The notes below the pieces were generated by a model that was not told the DNA's origin, did no database searches, and was given only the letters and a program-made list of their open reading frames with translations. 64,000 bases of DNA from Bacillota bacterium. Lineage in GTDB: Bacteria > Bacillota > Negativicutes > Sporomusales > Sporomusaceae. How positions within the stretch are numbered: the stretch's first letter is position 1; each line of letters begins with the position of its first letter. Position numbers and translations under genes: made by a program. Where the stretch lies: assembly GCA_023443285.1 (NCBI GenBank), contig JAEZVB010000128.1:1-64000 (forward strand), written 5' to 3'. Shown here one piece after another: positions 40,771 through 49,124 of this stretch.

Positions 40771-42927
40771 GTGGCAGTTACACATTACACGAATGCTAGT
40801 TCACCTTCAACAACGGAACAATCAGCTTTTAAAAAGGAACTATTATTTCAAGAGCGGTGGCAAGCTATCCTTAGGTGTAAGGAGGAGTTTTTACAGAATC
40901 AATTGGAGGATCCACACCAACATCCTTATATGGATCAGGATGTTGCTGCCTCTTGGATTAGGTCGCGTAATAGGGGGGTTAATCCTTATTCGGTTGCAAC
41001 CGGAAGCCATGTAGACTTGCAACAATTATCGGGAATTTTTGAAAAAAACCATATGCTTATCGAGATCACTAGATCATTATCTCAGTCTTTTAAAGAAATG
41101 ATTCTTGCATGCGGCTACATATTTTATTTGCTAGACAATAATGGTGTTATATTACTTCATGAGGGAAGTTTTGAGAATTTTAGCACACTTCCTGAATACT
41201 ATTCAAGGACAGGCGTTATTGCCAATGAAGAAGCGGAAGGCACAACTGCTCATGAATTGTGTCTGCGGCTTAAACGACCGGTACAATTATTGGGGCCGGA
41301 ACATTATTGTGTAGCATTTCAAAATAGTATTGCCACGGCTGCACCGATAAAAGACGACAGCGGTGACATCCAGGCGGCGTTAGTGTTAGTGAGCCAGCCG
41401 TTGCTTAACACTCCTGATGAAGATACCCTTAGAAGGATGGGAATGTATAGTTTGGGTTTGGTGACTTCTTTGGCAACCGCTGTAGAAACTCAGATTGAAT
41501 TAAATAAAACAACAAAGAGCTTGGAGAGCGCAAAAAGAACGGCAGAAATGGCCAATAAAGAACTGCAAACCACCCGGGATAAGCTCATAGCTGTTCACAG
41601 CACGCTAAATGCAACTTCCGCGTTTATTGATGAGGGAATAATAATAGTGGACAAACATGGCTTTATTATGCATATTAATCCGGCCGGAATGCATATGCTG
41701 AAGTTAAGTCCGAAACAAACGCTTGACAGGAATATAAGTGAGTTTCTTGATCGTAATTCAAATGTAATGTCCATAGCTGAAAAGGGCGAGAATTTTACTC
41801 TTGAAGAAAAGTTATATGTTGGTGCCGATAAGTGGTTGTATCATCTGTCGGTTCGGCCGGTAATAAATCAGGATACCCAAGAATTAGATTCAATTGTTTT
41901 GAAAATTAGTCCCAATGAAAAAGGTGCTGCTCAACAGAATAAAAAAATAAGCAATCCGGATGTATATACGTTTGAAGATATTGTAAGCGAAGATAAGGAG
42001 TTCAAAAAGAGTTTAGTATTGGCTCAGCGATTTGCCAGTTCACCGGAAAATATTTTAATAATAGGGGAAAGTGGTACAGGAAAAGAATTGTATGCGCAGG
42101 CTATTCATAATGTAAATCGACCGCAAGGACCATTTATGGCAGTGAATTGCGCGGCAATGCCCAAGGAGTTAATCGGCAGTGAATTATTTGGTTATGAAGG
42201 TGGCAGTTTTACCGGAGCAGAACGGAACGGCAGACCTGGTAAAATTGAACTTGCTCACGGTGGTACACTTTTTCTTGATGAAATTGGTGATATGCCGCTA
42301 GAACTTCAAGCTGTATTACTTCGTGCACTGGAAGATAAACAAATAATGCGTGTAGGCGGCAGTCGTTATAAAAAAGTAGACTTTAGATTAGTTGCTGCCA
42401 CAAACAAAAACCTCTATAAAATGGTAAAGGAAAACTTATTTCGAGAAGATCTCTATTTTCGACTGTCTGTCCTAACCATTGATGTTCCTCCACTTAGGAA
42501 TCGGGGTAATGATGTTTTGGTACTTAGTCAATATTTTATTGAAAAGTATTGCCAGAAATATGGTTGGAAGACACCGCAAATAAGTTCTGCCGCTCAGAAA
42601 AAAATTAGTGAATATGGCTGGCCAGGTAATGTGCGGCAACTCCAAAACGCGATAATCTATGCAGTCAATACTACCCAAGATGGCCTAATTAAGCCTGAAA
42701 ATTTACCGAACTATATCATTCTCGAAACTTGTCCGGTAAAACTTGATGATAGTATTAATAATAAAGGTAATATCGGCGAGATGCTATGTTTGGAAAACCT
42801 TGAGAAAGCTGCCATAGAGACTGCCCTTGCGCATTCAAACAACTATGTACCCCAAGCAGCGGAAATTTTGGGGATTAGTCGGTCGACGCTATATCGAAAA
42901 CTTAAGGATTATAATATCGAATATTAA
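40771..42927 (+). CDS. Sigma-54-dependent activator (GAF-PAS-AAA+-Fis), AcoR-like
   Basis: 718 residues, GTG start after TGGAGGGATTG. N-terminal GAF-type sensing region (about 40-240, with PVQLLGPEHYCVAFQ as in AcoR-type proteins), a PAS domain (about 275-385), AAA+ domain (about 400-630: Walker A GESGTGKE near 431, GSFTGA near 476, Walker B FLDEIGD near 500) and a Fis-type helix-turn-helix at the end (AAEILGISRSTLYRKL). The GAFTGA loop has Ser for the first Ala, a tolerated change. It activates sigma-54 promoters on a signal bound by GAF/PAS. Surrounded by six such promoters. Confidence 0.95.
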   Translation: MAVTHYTNASSPSTTEQSAFKKELLFQERWQAILRCKEEFLQNQLEDPHQHPYMDQDVAASWIRSRNRGVNPYSVATGSHVDLQQLSGIFEKNHMLIEITRSLSQSFKEMILACGYIFYLLDNNGVILLHEGSFENFSTLPEYYSRTGVIANEEAEGTTAHELCLRLKRPVQLLGPEHYCVAFQNSIATAAPIKDDSGDIQAALVLVSQPLLNTPDEDTLRRMGMYSLGLVTSLATAVETQIELNKTTKSLESAKRTAEMANKELQTTRDKLIAVHSTLNATSAFIDEGIIIVDKHGFIMHINPAGMHMLKLSPKQTLDRNISEFLDRNSNVMSIAEKGENFTLEEKLYVGADKWLYHLSVRPVINQDTQELDSIVLKISPNEKGAAQQNKKISNPDVYTFEDIVSEDKEFKKSLVLAQRFASSPENILIIGESGTGKELYAQAIHNVNRPQGPFMAVNCAAMPKELIGSELFGYEGGSFTGAERNGRPGKIELAHGGTLFLDEIGDMPLELQAVLLRALEDKQIMRVGGSRYKKVDFRLVAATNKNLYKMVKENLFREDLYFRLSVLTIDVPPLRNRGNDVLVLSQYFIEKYCQKYGWKTPQISSAAQKKISEYGWPGNVRQLQNAIIYAVNTTQDGLIKPENLPNYIILETCPVKLDDSINNKGNIGEMLCLENLEKAAIETALAHSNNYVPQAAEILGISRSTLYRKLKDYNIEY

Positions 42928-42945
42928 TTTGTAACGTTAACAGAG

Positions 42946-42977
42946 AAGTCTCCACATAAGGTGGGGACTTTTTTTTA
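42946..42977 (+). terminator. Rho-independent terminator after the activator gene
   Basis: AAGTCTCCAC, loop ATAAG-like, GTGGGGACTT and TTTTTT. Confidence 0.9.
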
Positions 42978-43028
42978 TATAAATATTGGGCTTGATATCC
43001 ACTAAAACAGGTTAGTAGGATTATTAAT

Positions 43029-43065
43029 AATCCTAAATTGATATTACACTCTCAAAAATGGATAG
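43029..43065 (+). promoter_or_regulatory. Candidate activator sites ahead of sigma-54 promoter 2
   Basis: AATCCTAAATTGATATT at 43029-43045 and ACTCTCAAAAATGGATA at 43049-43065, about 150-180 bases upstream of the promoter; further TTTCCTAAAAATAGA near 43117. Confidence 0.5.
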
Positions 43066-43209
43066 CAGAATTTTTGTTAAACTCTAAGACTGTAAGGCGA
43101 TTTCAATGATTTCAATTTCCTAAAAATAGATTATCGTTCAGTTATTTTATTTTCACAAAAAACTCTGAAAACCTAGAAAAATGCAGGGTTTCTAAGACTT
43201 AAAATGAAT

Positions 43210-43225
43210 TGGCACGTTTGTTGCA
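43210..43225 (+). promoter_or_regulatory. Sigma-54 promoter 2
   Basis: TTGGCACGTTTGTTGCA, a textbook -24/-12 element (GG at 43211-2, GC at 43223-4, 10 bases between). Leads directly to a 43-residue gene. Confidence 0.9.
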
Positions 43226-43255
43226 TAACAAAACTTGTGTAAAGGAGGTGATGTT

Positions 43256-43387
43256 ATGTCAGAAAACAAAACTACTGAAGAAAAATCTCAACAGGCTCCA
43301 AAGGAGCAAACTGAAAAACCAAAAATCCCAGCATCAGCTCGTAAACCAGGACAGAACTATTCCAGTCCCAAATTTACGAAAAACTAG
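43256..43387 (+). CDS. Small disordered protein behind sigma-54 promoter 2 (43 residues)
   Basis: ATG 43256 five bases after AAAGGAGGTG. The product (MSENKTTEEKSQQAPKEQTE then KPKIPASARKPGQNYSSPKF) is made of Lys, Glu, Gln, Pro and Ser with almost no hydrophobic residues, so it should be unfolded. A different frame through the same bases has no ribosome site. Strong promoter and perfect ribosome site suggest high expression; role unknown. It is the first gene after the activator. Confidence 0.65.
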   Translation: MSENKTTEEKSQQAPKEQTEKPKIPASARKPGQNYSSPKFTKN

Positions 43388-43431
43388 TAATTAACATTTA
43401 ATTGGAAGGTATGGTGCTCCGCAAGATCATA

Positions 43432-43517
43432 GGTTGATTGCGATCGGGGAAGCCAAAGATAGAAAGATGTTTGTTTCTGTGCCTAAGAGGCAGCTGTCTT
43501 TCTGATCGCAATTAACC
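43432..43517. other. Three-tiered stem structure between the small gene and the molybdoenzyme promoter
   Basis: Outer stem of 14 pairs: GGTTGATTGCGATC (43432-43445) with GATCGCAATTAACC (43504-43517), one G-U. Inside, AGAAAGA pairs with TCTTTCT, and at the tip TGCCT-AAG-AGGCA. No T-tract follows, so it is not a simple terminator. It could stabilise the short RNA or act as a binding site. The rest of the 577-base gap holds an activator site and promoter 3. Confidence 0.6.
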
Positions 43518-43587
43518 ACAGGCCATGTTTTCTTAGTTAAATTTACTTAGCGTACTATTGTGATCGTACAAAAGAAAAGATTAATAT

Positions 43588-43603
43588 GATCCCATAATGA
43601 CAC
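43588..43603 (+). promoter_or_regulatory. Candidate activator site ahead of sigma-54 promoter 3
   Basis: GATCCCATAATGACAC, about 155 bases upstream of the -24 element. Confidence 0.4.
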
Positions 43604-43759
43604 TATGTCGCAAAAACGGATTGCACAGCTAATATATGCTTCATCCGTATTATGTACGCGTAAGTAAAGAGTTCTTGTTCTCAAAAGAAGATTACGAACA
43701 CTTTAACTGGTAATAGAACAATCCAGCTAATTAGCCGTTTTATTGAGTTTTTAGTAAAT

Positions 43760-43775
43760 TGGCATGCTTTATGCA
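43760..43775 (+). promoter_or_regulatory. Sigma-54 promoter 3 (molybdoenzyme operon)
   Basis: TTGGCATGCTTTATGCA: GG at 43761-2 and GC at 43773-4 with 10 bases between. About 180 bases of leader precede the start codon at 43965. Confidence 0.8.
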
Positions 43776-43964
43776 CTACTAGTAACCGGACGACACAGGC
43801 AAACCATTTCAACAGGCTACACTCAGTACGCGTAAGTACAGGAGTAATGATACATTCAGCCAAGGGAATATTTTGGTACGCCAAACGTCTGGGGAGGTGT
43901 CTCGTAAAGCTGATAGTGGGATTGTTTCTAACGTTAAGAAGTTTCTGAAAGGGTTGGTGAGGTA

Positions 43965-46205
43965 ATGAAAAAAGAATGGATGGAAAAACACGCAGACGGT
44001 AGTTATACGGTTCGTACTTGTGGTTGGTCACCTCCTGGAGACCATCCGGTAGGCTGCGGTATGAAGCTTCATGTAAAAGATGGCAAACTTGTGAAAGTTG
44101 AGGGTGATCCTGAGCATCCAATCAGTCAAGGGCGTCTATGCGTACGCTGCTTGACTTTGCCGGAATTTGTGCATCATCCTGACCGTATTATTTACCCAAT
44201 GAAGCGTGCGCCGGAAAATCGCGGCAAAGATAAGTGGGAGAAAATTACCTGGGATGAAGCCTATGATATCATCGTTGAGAAGGTAAATGGCTTTAAAAAG
44301 AATTACGGTGCTGAGTCTATCGTCGTATTCGGCGGAACTGGCCGGGAAGCATGCCTGTATTACTATCCGCTAGGTTTTTCCACACTGCAAACTCCAAATG
44401 TATGCTATCCGCTGAGCGGCTGGTCCTGCTATGGCCCTCGCTGCGCTATCACTGACTATATCCTTGGTGCGGGCTATCCAGAGATTGACTTTGCTGGCCA
44501 TTACCCTGATCGGTATGATCATCCTGGATATACAGTTCCTAAATACCTGGTACTCTGGGGCAAAATGCCATTATGGTCGAATCCAGATGGATTCTATGGT
44601 CACTCCATCATTGATATGATGAAACGTGGCACTAAAATTATTTCCATCGACCCACGACTCAATTTCCTTTCTGCCCGGGCTGCTTACTGGATGCAATTAC
44701 GTCCAGGAACTGACACTGCACTTGCACTTGGTTTCCTGAATGTAATCATCAATGAAGATCTCTATGATCATAAGTTTGTTGAAGACTGGTGCTATGGCTT
44801 TGATGAGCTTAAAGAACGTGTTCAACAATATCCTGTAGAAAAAGTTGCTGAGATTACCGGCATACCGGCTGCAAAAATTATTGAATGTGCGAGAGCTATG
44901 GCTACTGCCAAACCTACCGCTATTCAATGGGGTCTGGCTGTCGATGAAAATCCGAACGGTGTACAATTAGGTCATGCTATCCTTTCGCTCTCCGCCATTA
45001 CCGGCAACCTCGACGTGCCTGGCGGCATTACCTTAGGGCCACCCGCTGCTCTTCTTGGCAAATGGCGTGTGGAAACTCGTTCGCAGATTTCCGAAGAGCT
45101 TTGGGACAAACGTATCGGCGCCAAAGAATGGCCTGCGCTTAGCACTGCCTTGGCGACTACCCACCCGGATGAGACTTTGGACACCCTGGAATCAGGCAAG
45201 CCATACAAACTCAGAATGGGTTGGTTTAATAGTAGTAACTTTATTACTGCTACCAATTCGGCTGCGCCGCAAAGATGGTATGAGGCTCTTAAAACCTTGG
45301 AATTTAACGTTGTTCAAGATTGCTTCATGACCCCGACTGCAATGGCATTTGCTGATGTATTCCTGCCACTTCCGACGTTTGCTGAGCATGACGGTGTTGT
45401 ACTGACTCACTTTGGTCGAAATGCTATCTTTGCAGGCGCAATGAATGAAGCATTCCGCGTTGGTGACACCAGGTCAGATATTGAAGTTTGTATCGAATTG
45501 GGCAAACGCCTCAATCCGGAAAACTGGCCGTGGGAAAATGTTCCCGACTTCTTCACTGATCAACTTAAACCAGAACTGGGTATTGATTTTGACGGCTTAA
45601 GAGAAGCCGGTGTATTCCAGCCTGGCTATGAGTACAGAAAACATGAGACTGGCAAATTGAGATTTGACGGTGAGCCTGGCTTTAATACAGTAACAGGTAA
45701 AGTTGAACTTTATTCAACACTCTTTGAAGAATGGGGCGAAGATCCGCTTCCTTACTATAAAGAGCCACCATACAGCCCAGTAAGTACTCCTGAAATTGCG
45801 AAGGAATATCCATTGGTACTCACTACCGGTGCCAGAAAAACCACCTCTTTCCATTCAGAGCATAGACAAATTAAATCCTTGCGCGATATTGATCCAGATC
45901 CGATTTTGGAAATTAATCCAGAAACGGCTGCTAGCCTAGGCATTAAAGAAGGCGATTGGGTATATATTGAAAACCAATTTGGTAAGTGCAAAGAAAAAGC
46001 TCATTTAATGCCTGCTATGAAACCTGGTGTTGTTCATGCTACTCATGGCATGTGGTACCCAGAAGAAGAAGCCGAAGAACCAAGCCTGTATGGTGTATGG
46101 AAATCCAATATTAATACCTTGATCCCTCATAAGCACATTGGTAAACTTGGTTTCGGTGCGCCGTTCAAAGCTATTCTCTGCAAAGTATATAAGGCAGAAG
46201 ACTAA
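43965..46205 (+). CDS. Molybdopterin oxidoreductase catalytic subunit (DMSO reductase superfamily), cytosolic
   Basis: 746 residues, no Tat signal, so it works in the cytosol. N-terminal cluster ligands are unusual: Cys19, Cys31, Cys59 and Cys62 (TCGWSPPGDHPVGCG, GRLCVRC) instead of CxxCxxxC. Cofactor-binding blocks are present: VVFGGTGREA, SIDPRLNFLSARAAYWMQLR, RPGTDTALALGFLNVI, the C-terminal FHSEHRQIKSLRDIDPDP and EINPETAASLGIKEGDWV. A Cys in WSCYGPRC is in place of the Mo ligand. Relatives include acetylene hydratase-like, transhydroxylase-like and catechol-dehydroxylase-like enzymes; substrate not deducible. Confidence 0.85.
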   Translation: MKKEWMEKHADGSYTVRTCGWSPPGDHPVGCGMKLHVKDGKLVKVEGDPEHPISQGRLCVRCLTLPEFVHHPDRIIYPMKRAPENRGKDKWEKITWDEAYDIIVEKVNGFKKNYGAESIVVFGGTGREACLYYYPLGFSTLQTPNVCYPLSGWSCYGPRCAITDYILGAGYPEIDFAGHYPDRYDHPGYTVPKYLVLWGKMPLWSNPDGFYGHSIIDMMKRGTKIISIDPRLNFLSARAAYWMQLRPGTDTALALGFLNVIINEDLYDHKFVEDWCYGFDELKERVQQYPVEKVAEITGIPAAKIIECARAMATAKPTAIQWGLAVDENPNGVQLGHAILSLSAITGNLDVPGGITLGPPAALLGKWRVETRSQISEELWDKRIGAKEWPALSTALATTHPDETLDTLESGKPYKLRMGWFNSSNFITATNSAAPQRWYEALKTLEFNVVQDCFMTPTAMAFADVFLPLPTFAEHDGVVLTHFGRNAIFAGAMNEAFRVGDTRSDIEVCIELGKRLNPENWPWENVPDFFTDQLKPELGIDFDGLREAGVFQPGYEYRKHETGKLRFDGEPGFNTVTGKVELYSTLFEEWGEDPLPYYKEPPYSPVSTPEIAKEYPLVLTTGARKTTSFHSEHRQIKSLRDIDPDPILEINPETAASLGIKEGDWVYIENQFGKCKEKAHLMPAMKPGVVHATHGMWYPEEEAEEPSLYGVWKSNINTLIPHKHIGKLGFGAPFKAILCKVYKAED

Positions 46206-46233
46206 TACTAAAAATTCGAATGGAGGGATAAGG

Positions 46234-46569
46234 ATGTCTCGTAACGGTTTATTGATTGATTATGAATATTGTACAGGCTGCCATAGCTGTGAAGTTTCTT
46301 GCAGAAATGAGAAAAACCTCCCTAAAGACAAATGGGGAATCAAAATGACTGAAGTAGGCCCGTTTAATGTAGAAGGCGATAAATGGGAGTGGAACTTTGT
46401 TCCGGTTCCTACTCAACTTTGTGATTTGTGCGAAGACCGCGTGGCTAAAGGACAAAAACCAGCGTGTGCTCTTCATTGCTTGGGTCAATGTATGGAAGTT
46501 GGTCCTATTGAAGAACTGGCAAAGAAAGCTGAAGCAAAAGGTAAAAGCGTAGCTATATTTGTGCCTTAA
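46234..46569 (+). CDS. Small ferredoxin-type subunit of the molybdoenzyme (two [4Fe-4S] clusters)
   Basis: 111 residues from ATG 46234, TGGAGGG ahead, 28 bases behind the catalytic gene. Cluster motifs: C13-x2-C16-x2-C19-x3-C23 (CTGCHSCEVSC) and C63-x2-C66-x11-C78-x3-C82 (CDLCEDRVAKGQKPACALHC), followed by GQCMEVGPIEEL. DmsB-like proteins normally carry four clusters and about 200 residues; this is a half-size version without a membrane partner, so electrons probably come from a soluble donor. Confidence 0.85.
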   Translation: MSRNGLLIDYEYCTGCHSCEVSCRNEKNLPKDKWGIKMTEVGPFNVEGDKWEWNFVPVPTQLCDLCEDRVAKGQKPACALHCLGQCMEVGPIEELAKKAEAKGKSVAIFVP

Positions 46570-46644
46570 GCTAAGTTTTTTAGCAAAACTCTATCCTTAA
46601 TGAGTATAGTGAATGCCATGATGGGCTCTTTCGAGGGCCTATTT

Positions 46645-46696
46645 GGCATTACTCTTATAAGCTGCAAAGGTGACGCTAGCTTATAAGAGTAATGCC
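46645..46696. repeat. Long perfect hairpin between the molybdoenzyme and the transporter
   Basis: GGCATTACTCTTATAAGCT (46645-46663) and its exact complement at 46678-46696 form a 19-pair stem with a 14-base loop, followed by TTTAG rather than a T-tract. It may stabilise or partly terminate the upstream message. Confidence 0.6.
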
Positions 46697-46807
46697 TTTA
46701 GCGTAGCGTCATCAATCCCTTACAATATGGAGCGAATACAGGTACAAAGATAATTATCAGTTATTTCAAAATATTCATTAGCATAGGTCTGATGGAAGGA
46801 GAATAAA

Positions 46808-48202
46808 ATGGCGAGAAATTTTACCATTTCAGAAGTAATTGATTCTTTCGGGGTTAATAAATTTACTTGGTCTATCTTTTTCTTTCTTGGTATGGCGATG
46901 GTTTTTGATGGTTATGACTATATGGTTGTCTCTTATACGATGCCGCAAATTTCGGCGGAATGGGCGTTAAATAAAGTGCAAACCGGGAGTTTGTCTTCCT
47001 GGAGTCTCTTTGGTTTAATCCTGGGTGGAGGAATAGCTGGCATCATTTCCGACAAAATTGGCAGAAAAAAAACCTTGGTTTATTCGATTACCGCGTATTC
47101 GTTATTAACAATTCCCATCTACTTTGTCCATAGTTTTGAATGGTATGCATTTTTTCGGGTATTGACAGGAGTGGGGCTAGGTGCCTGCATTCCGGTTGTT
47201 ACAACGATGTTTTCGGAGACCACGCCAACAAACCGTCGTGCTTTATTTATAACCTTTGGTATGGCCTGGATGATTGTTGGCTGGGTGTTAGGCGGTCTTA
47301 TACCCACATTTGTTGTTCCTTTATACGGGTGGAGACTGTGTTATCTAATAGGCGGAATCCCTTTTTTATATGCTGTTTTCCTACATTTCCAAATGCGCGA
47401 ATCGGCGCATTGGTTGGCCAATAAAGGCCGTAAGGAAGAAGCTGTAAAGGTTCTTCAAGATATTGAAAGAATCGCCACTGGAAAAACTACTGAGTGGGAT
47501 CCTAATGCCTTAATTGTCCCGCAAAAATCTAAGGTCGTTGGTCCTAAAGCCATCTTTTCTAAAGACTACAGGCTGGCAACTGCCGGTATTTGGCTTACCT
47601 ATTTTTGCGGGTGCTTTATAGTATATGGTATCAATGCATGGCTGCCTTCTCTGATGTTGGAAAAGGGGTTAAAATTATCATCTGCTTATGGACTCGCAAT
47701 AGCCAATAATGCTGCCGCAATACTTGCCAATGCTTCGACTGGTTTTGCTGCTGAAATCATTGGGCGCAGGAAAAACCTTATTGGCAGTTTTTTTATTGCT
47801 GGAGCTGCTATTTTGATTATGGCTTATGTTCCAAGTAATTTTGCAGCCATTTTGGCGGCCAATATCTTTATGGGGTTTGCAATTAACTATGCAATTACTG
47901 CTGTACAACCGTTAATGGCCGAGAGTTATCCAACAGAGTTTAGAAATACAGGGGTAGCCTGGTGTCAGGCCTTCGGACGCTTGGGCGGGGCGCTAGCGCC
48001 GATTGTGGCCGGAATGATAATGGCCATGAATCTTGGCCCGCAGATGTCTTTTTTGTTTTATATCATACCGGCCCTGGTAGGCGGGTTAGCCGCTTATCTA
48101 TTTGTTAAAAAAGAGACTAAGGGAAAATCCTTGGATCAACTTGCCGCCGAACAACAAACTGCAAAAATTAGTATGAAACGCGTTTGCGGCGAGGGTGAAT
48201 GA
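46808..48202 (+). CDS. MFS transporter, aromatic acid:H+ symporter (AAHS)-like
   Basis: 464 residues, GGAAGGAG ahead of the ATG. Twelve helices; the DGYDYMVVSYTMPQ segment in helix 1 (D-G-x-D), GIISDKIGRKKTLVYS after helix 2 and LAEIIGRRKNLI-like loop (FAAEIIGRRKN) in the second half are those of the aromatic acid symporter family and its sugar-acid relatives. Directly downstream of the molybdoenzyme and its ferredoxin subunit, it probably brings in the enzyme's substrate, hence the idea of an aromatic acid (inference). Confidence 0.85.
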   Translation: MARNFTISEVIDSFGVNKFTWSIFFFLGMAMVFDGYDYMVVSYTMPQISAEWALNKVQTGSLSSWSLFGLILGGGIAGIISDKIGRKKTLVYSITAYSLLTIPIYFVHSFEWYAFFRVLTGVGLGACIPVVTTMFSETTPTNRRALFITFGMAWMIVGWVLGGLIPTFVVPLYGWRLCYLIGGIPFLYAVFLHFQMRESAHWLANKGRKEEAVKVLQDIERIATGKTTEWDPNALIVPQKSKVVGPKAIFSKDYRLATAGIWLTYFCGCFIVYGINAWLPSLMLEKGLKLSSAYGLAIANNAAAILANASTGFAAEIIGRRKNLIGSFFIAGAAILIMAYVPSNFAAILAANIFMGFAINYAITAVQPLMAESYPTEFRNTGVAWCQAFGRLGGALAPIVAGMIMAMNLGPQMSFLFYIIPALVGGLAAYLFVKKETKGKSLDQLAAEQQTAKISMKRVCGEGE

Positions 48203-48229
48203 ATGTAATTAATTGATTTATTGCTACAA

Positions 48230-48280
48230 GCAAATGTCATGACTGCCTGCCTTGCGGGACTGTCATGGCATTTGCCTTTT
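48230..48280 (+). terminator. Rho-independent terminator after the transporter
   Basis: GCAAATGTCATGAC pairs with GTCATGGCATTTGC (one mismatch), then CTTTTGCC. Confidence 0.85.
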
Positions 48281-48509
48281 GCCAGTCTGCATTGAAAAGT
48301 GAATGAAGTGGCAAAATGCCGTTTATCTGCAAAAGTGCACATGCTAATGAACTGGTTGTCTGGTCAATGGTTTTGGTGCCAATATTAATGATTTGTGTGC
48401 AATTGCCGGACATTTTATATCGCTTTACGTTGGAATTGGTAGTATAGTCTAGTCATTTTCCTGGAAAGAATTATTTTTGCTTATGTATGGGGGCGTTTGA
48501 ATTTTAGTT

Positions 48510-48614
48510 GAATCCTAAAATGATACTGTGATTGTAAAAAGGGAGCATCTACTAGCGCTTGTTTTTTCTGAATTACGGGCTTTTAAGTAGCCATCTGGAA
48601 TCCTAAAAAGAGAT
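48510..48614 (+). promoter_or_regulatory. Candidate activator sites ahead of sigma-54 promoter 4
   Basis: GAATCCTAAAATGATAC at 48510-48526 and GGAATCCTAAAAAGAGATT at 48597-48614, about 185 and 80-100 bases upstream of the -24 element. These are the clearest copies of the TCCTAAAATGATAC motif. Confidence 0.55.
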
Positions 48615-48693
48615 TAGTCGATTGCTATATAGTTGTAGTAAAAATCGAAAAAAATCCTTATATTACGCAGGTTTAGGCGTATTTCCGATAAAT

Positions 48694-48709
48694 TGGCATA
48701 ATTAATGCA
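48694..48709 (+). promoter_or_regulatory. Sigma-54 promoter 4
   Basis: TTGGCATAATTAATGCA: GG at 48695-6, GC at 48707-8, 10 bases between. Leads to the 46-residue zinc-ribbon gene at 48776. Confidence 0.8.
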
Positions 48710-48775
48710 TAATAGGTAAAAAGAATGATTGTGACAGTAGTAATCATTACTAAACAATAAAGGAGGTACAACATA

Positions 48776-48916
48776 ATGTGTTTTAGACCAGCATCCTTAT
48801 CTAAGCCAGTAGTTTGCCCAAACTGTGGCAAAAAGGTCGCAGCAATGGCAGGTATTAAACAAAAAGCTTGTCCTTTTTGTAAAACCGAATTACCAAAAGA
48901 TGAAGAAAAGAAATAA
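48776..48916 (+). CDS. Small zinc-ribbon protein behind sigma-54 promoter 4 (46 residues)
   Basis: ATG 48776 after AAAGGAGGT. Two CxxC pairs (CPNCGKKVAAMAGIK and CPFCKTELPK) form a minimal zinc ribbon or rubredoxin-like knuckle with a charged tail. Own sigma-54 promoter, ribosome site and terminator (48965-49000) show it is a real and probably well-expressed gene. It could be a metal-carrying or regulatory partner of the island's enzymes; function unknown. Confidence 0.7.
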   Translation: MCFRPASLSKPVVCPNCGKKVAAMAGIKQKACPFCKTELPKDEEKK

Positions 48917-48964
48917 AATTGTCAAATTCAGTATGTCATATTTTTACAGAACTGCAGAGTTAAT

Positions 48965-49000
48965 AAGGCAGGCCAAGTAACTAAACAGGCCTGCCTTTAA
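48965..49000 (+). terminator. Rho-independent terminator after the small zinc protein
   Basis: AAGGCAGGCC, 13-base loop, GGCCTGCCTT then TAAAAAA. Confidence 0.8.
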
Positions 49001-49124
49001 AAAACTGATAAGTCACAGAATTTTTAATTAATAAATTTTGTGTATTTTGCAGGCTGTTTTAGTGGTAGTAGAAGGTAAACAAACTCTTAGGTAAGCAAAC
49101 TAAAAAAAGGAAGGGGTAAGAAGC

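Noticed and set aside
43209..43394. 61-residue basic frame (MARLLHNK start) over the small gene at 43256
   Set aside because: It starts inside the -24/-12 promoter; the AAAGGAGGTG site points to the ATG at 43256 in another frame.
43681..44121. 146-residue minus-strand frame before the molybdoenzyme
   Set aside because: Opposite a sigma-54 promoter and the start of the catalytic gene; no ribosome site and irregular composition.
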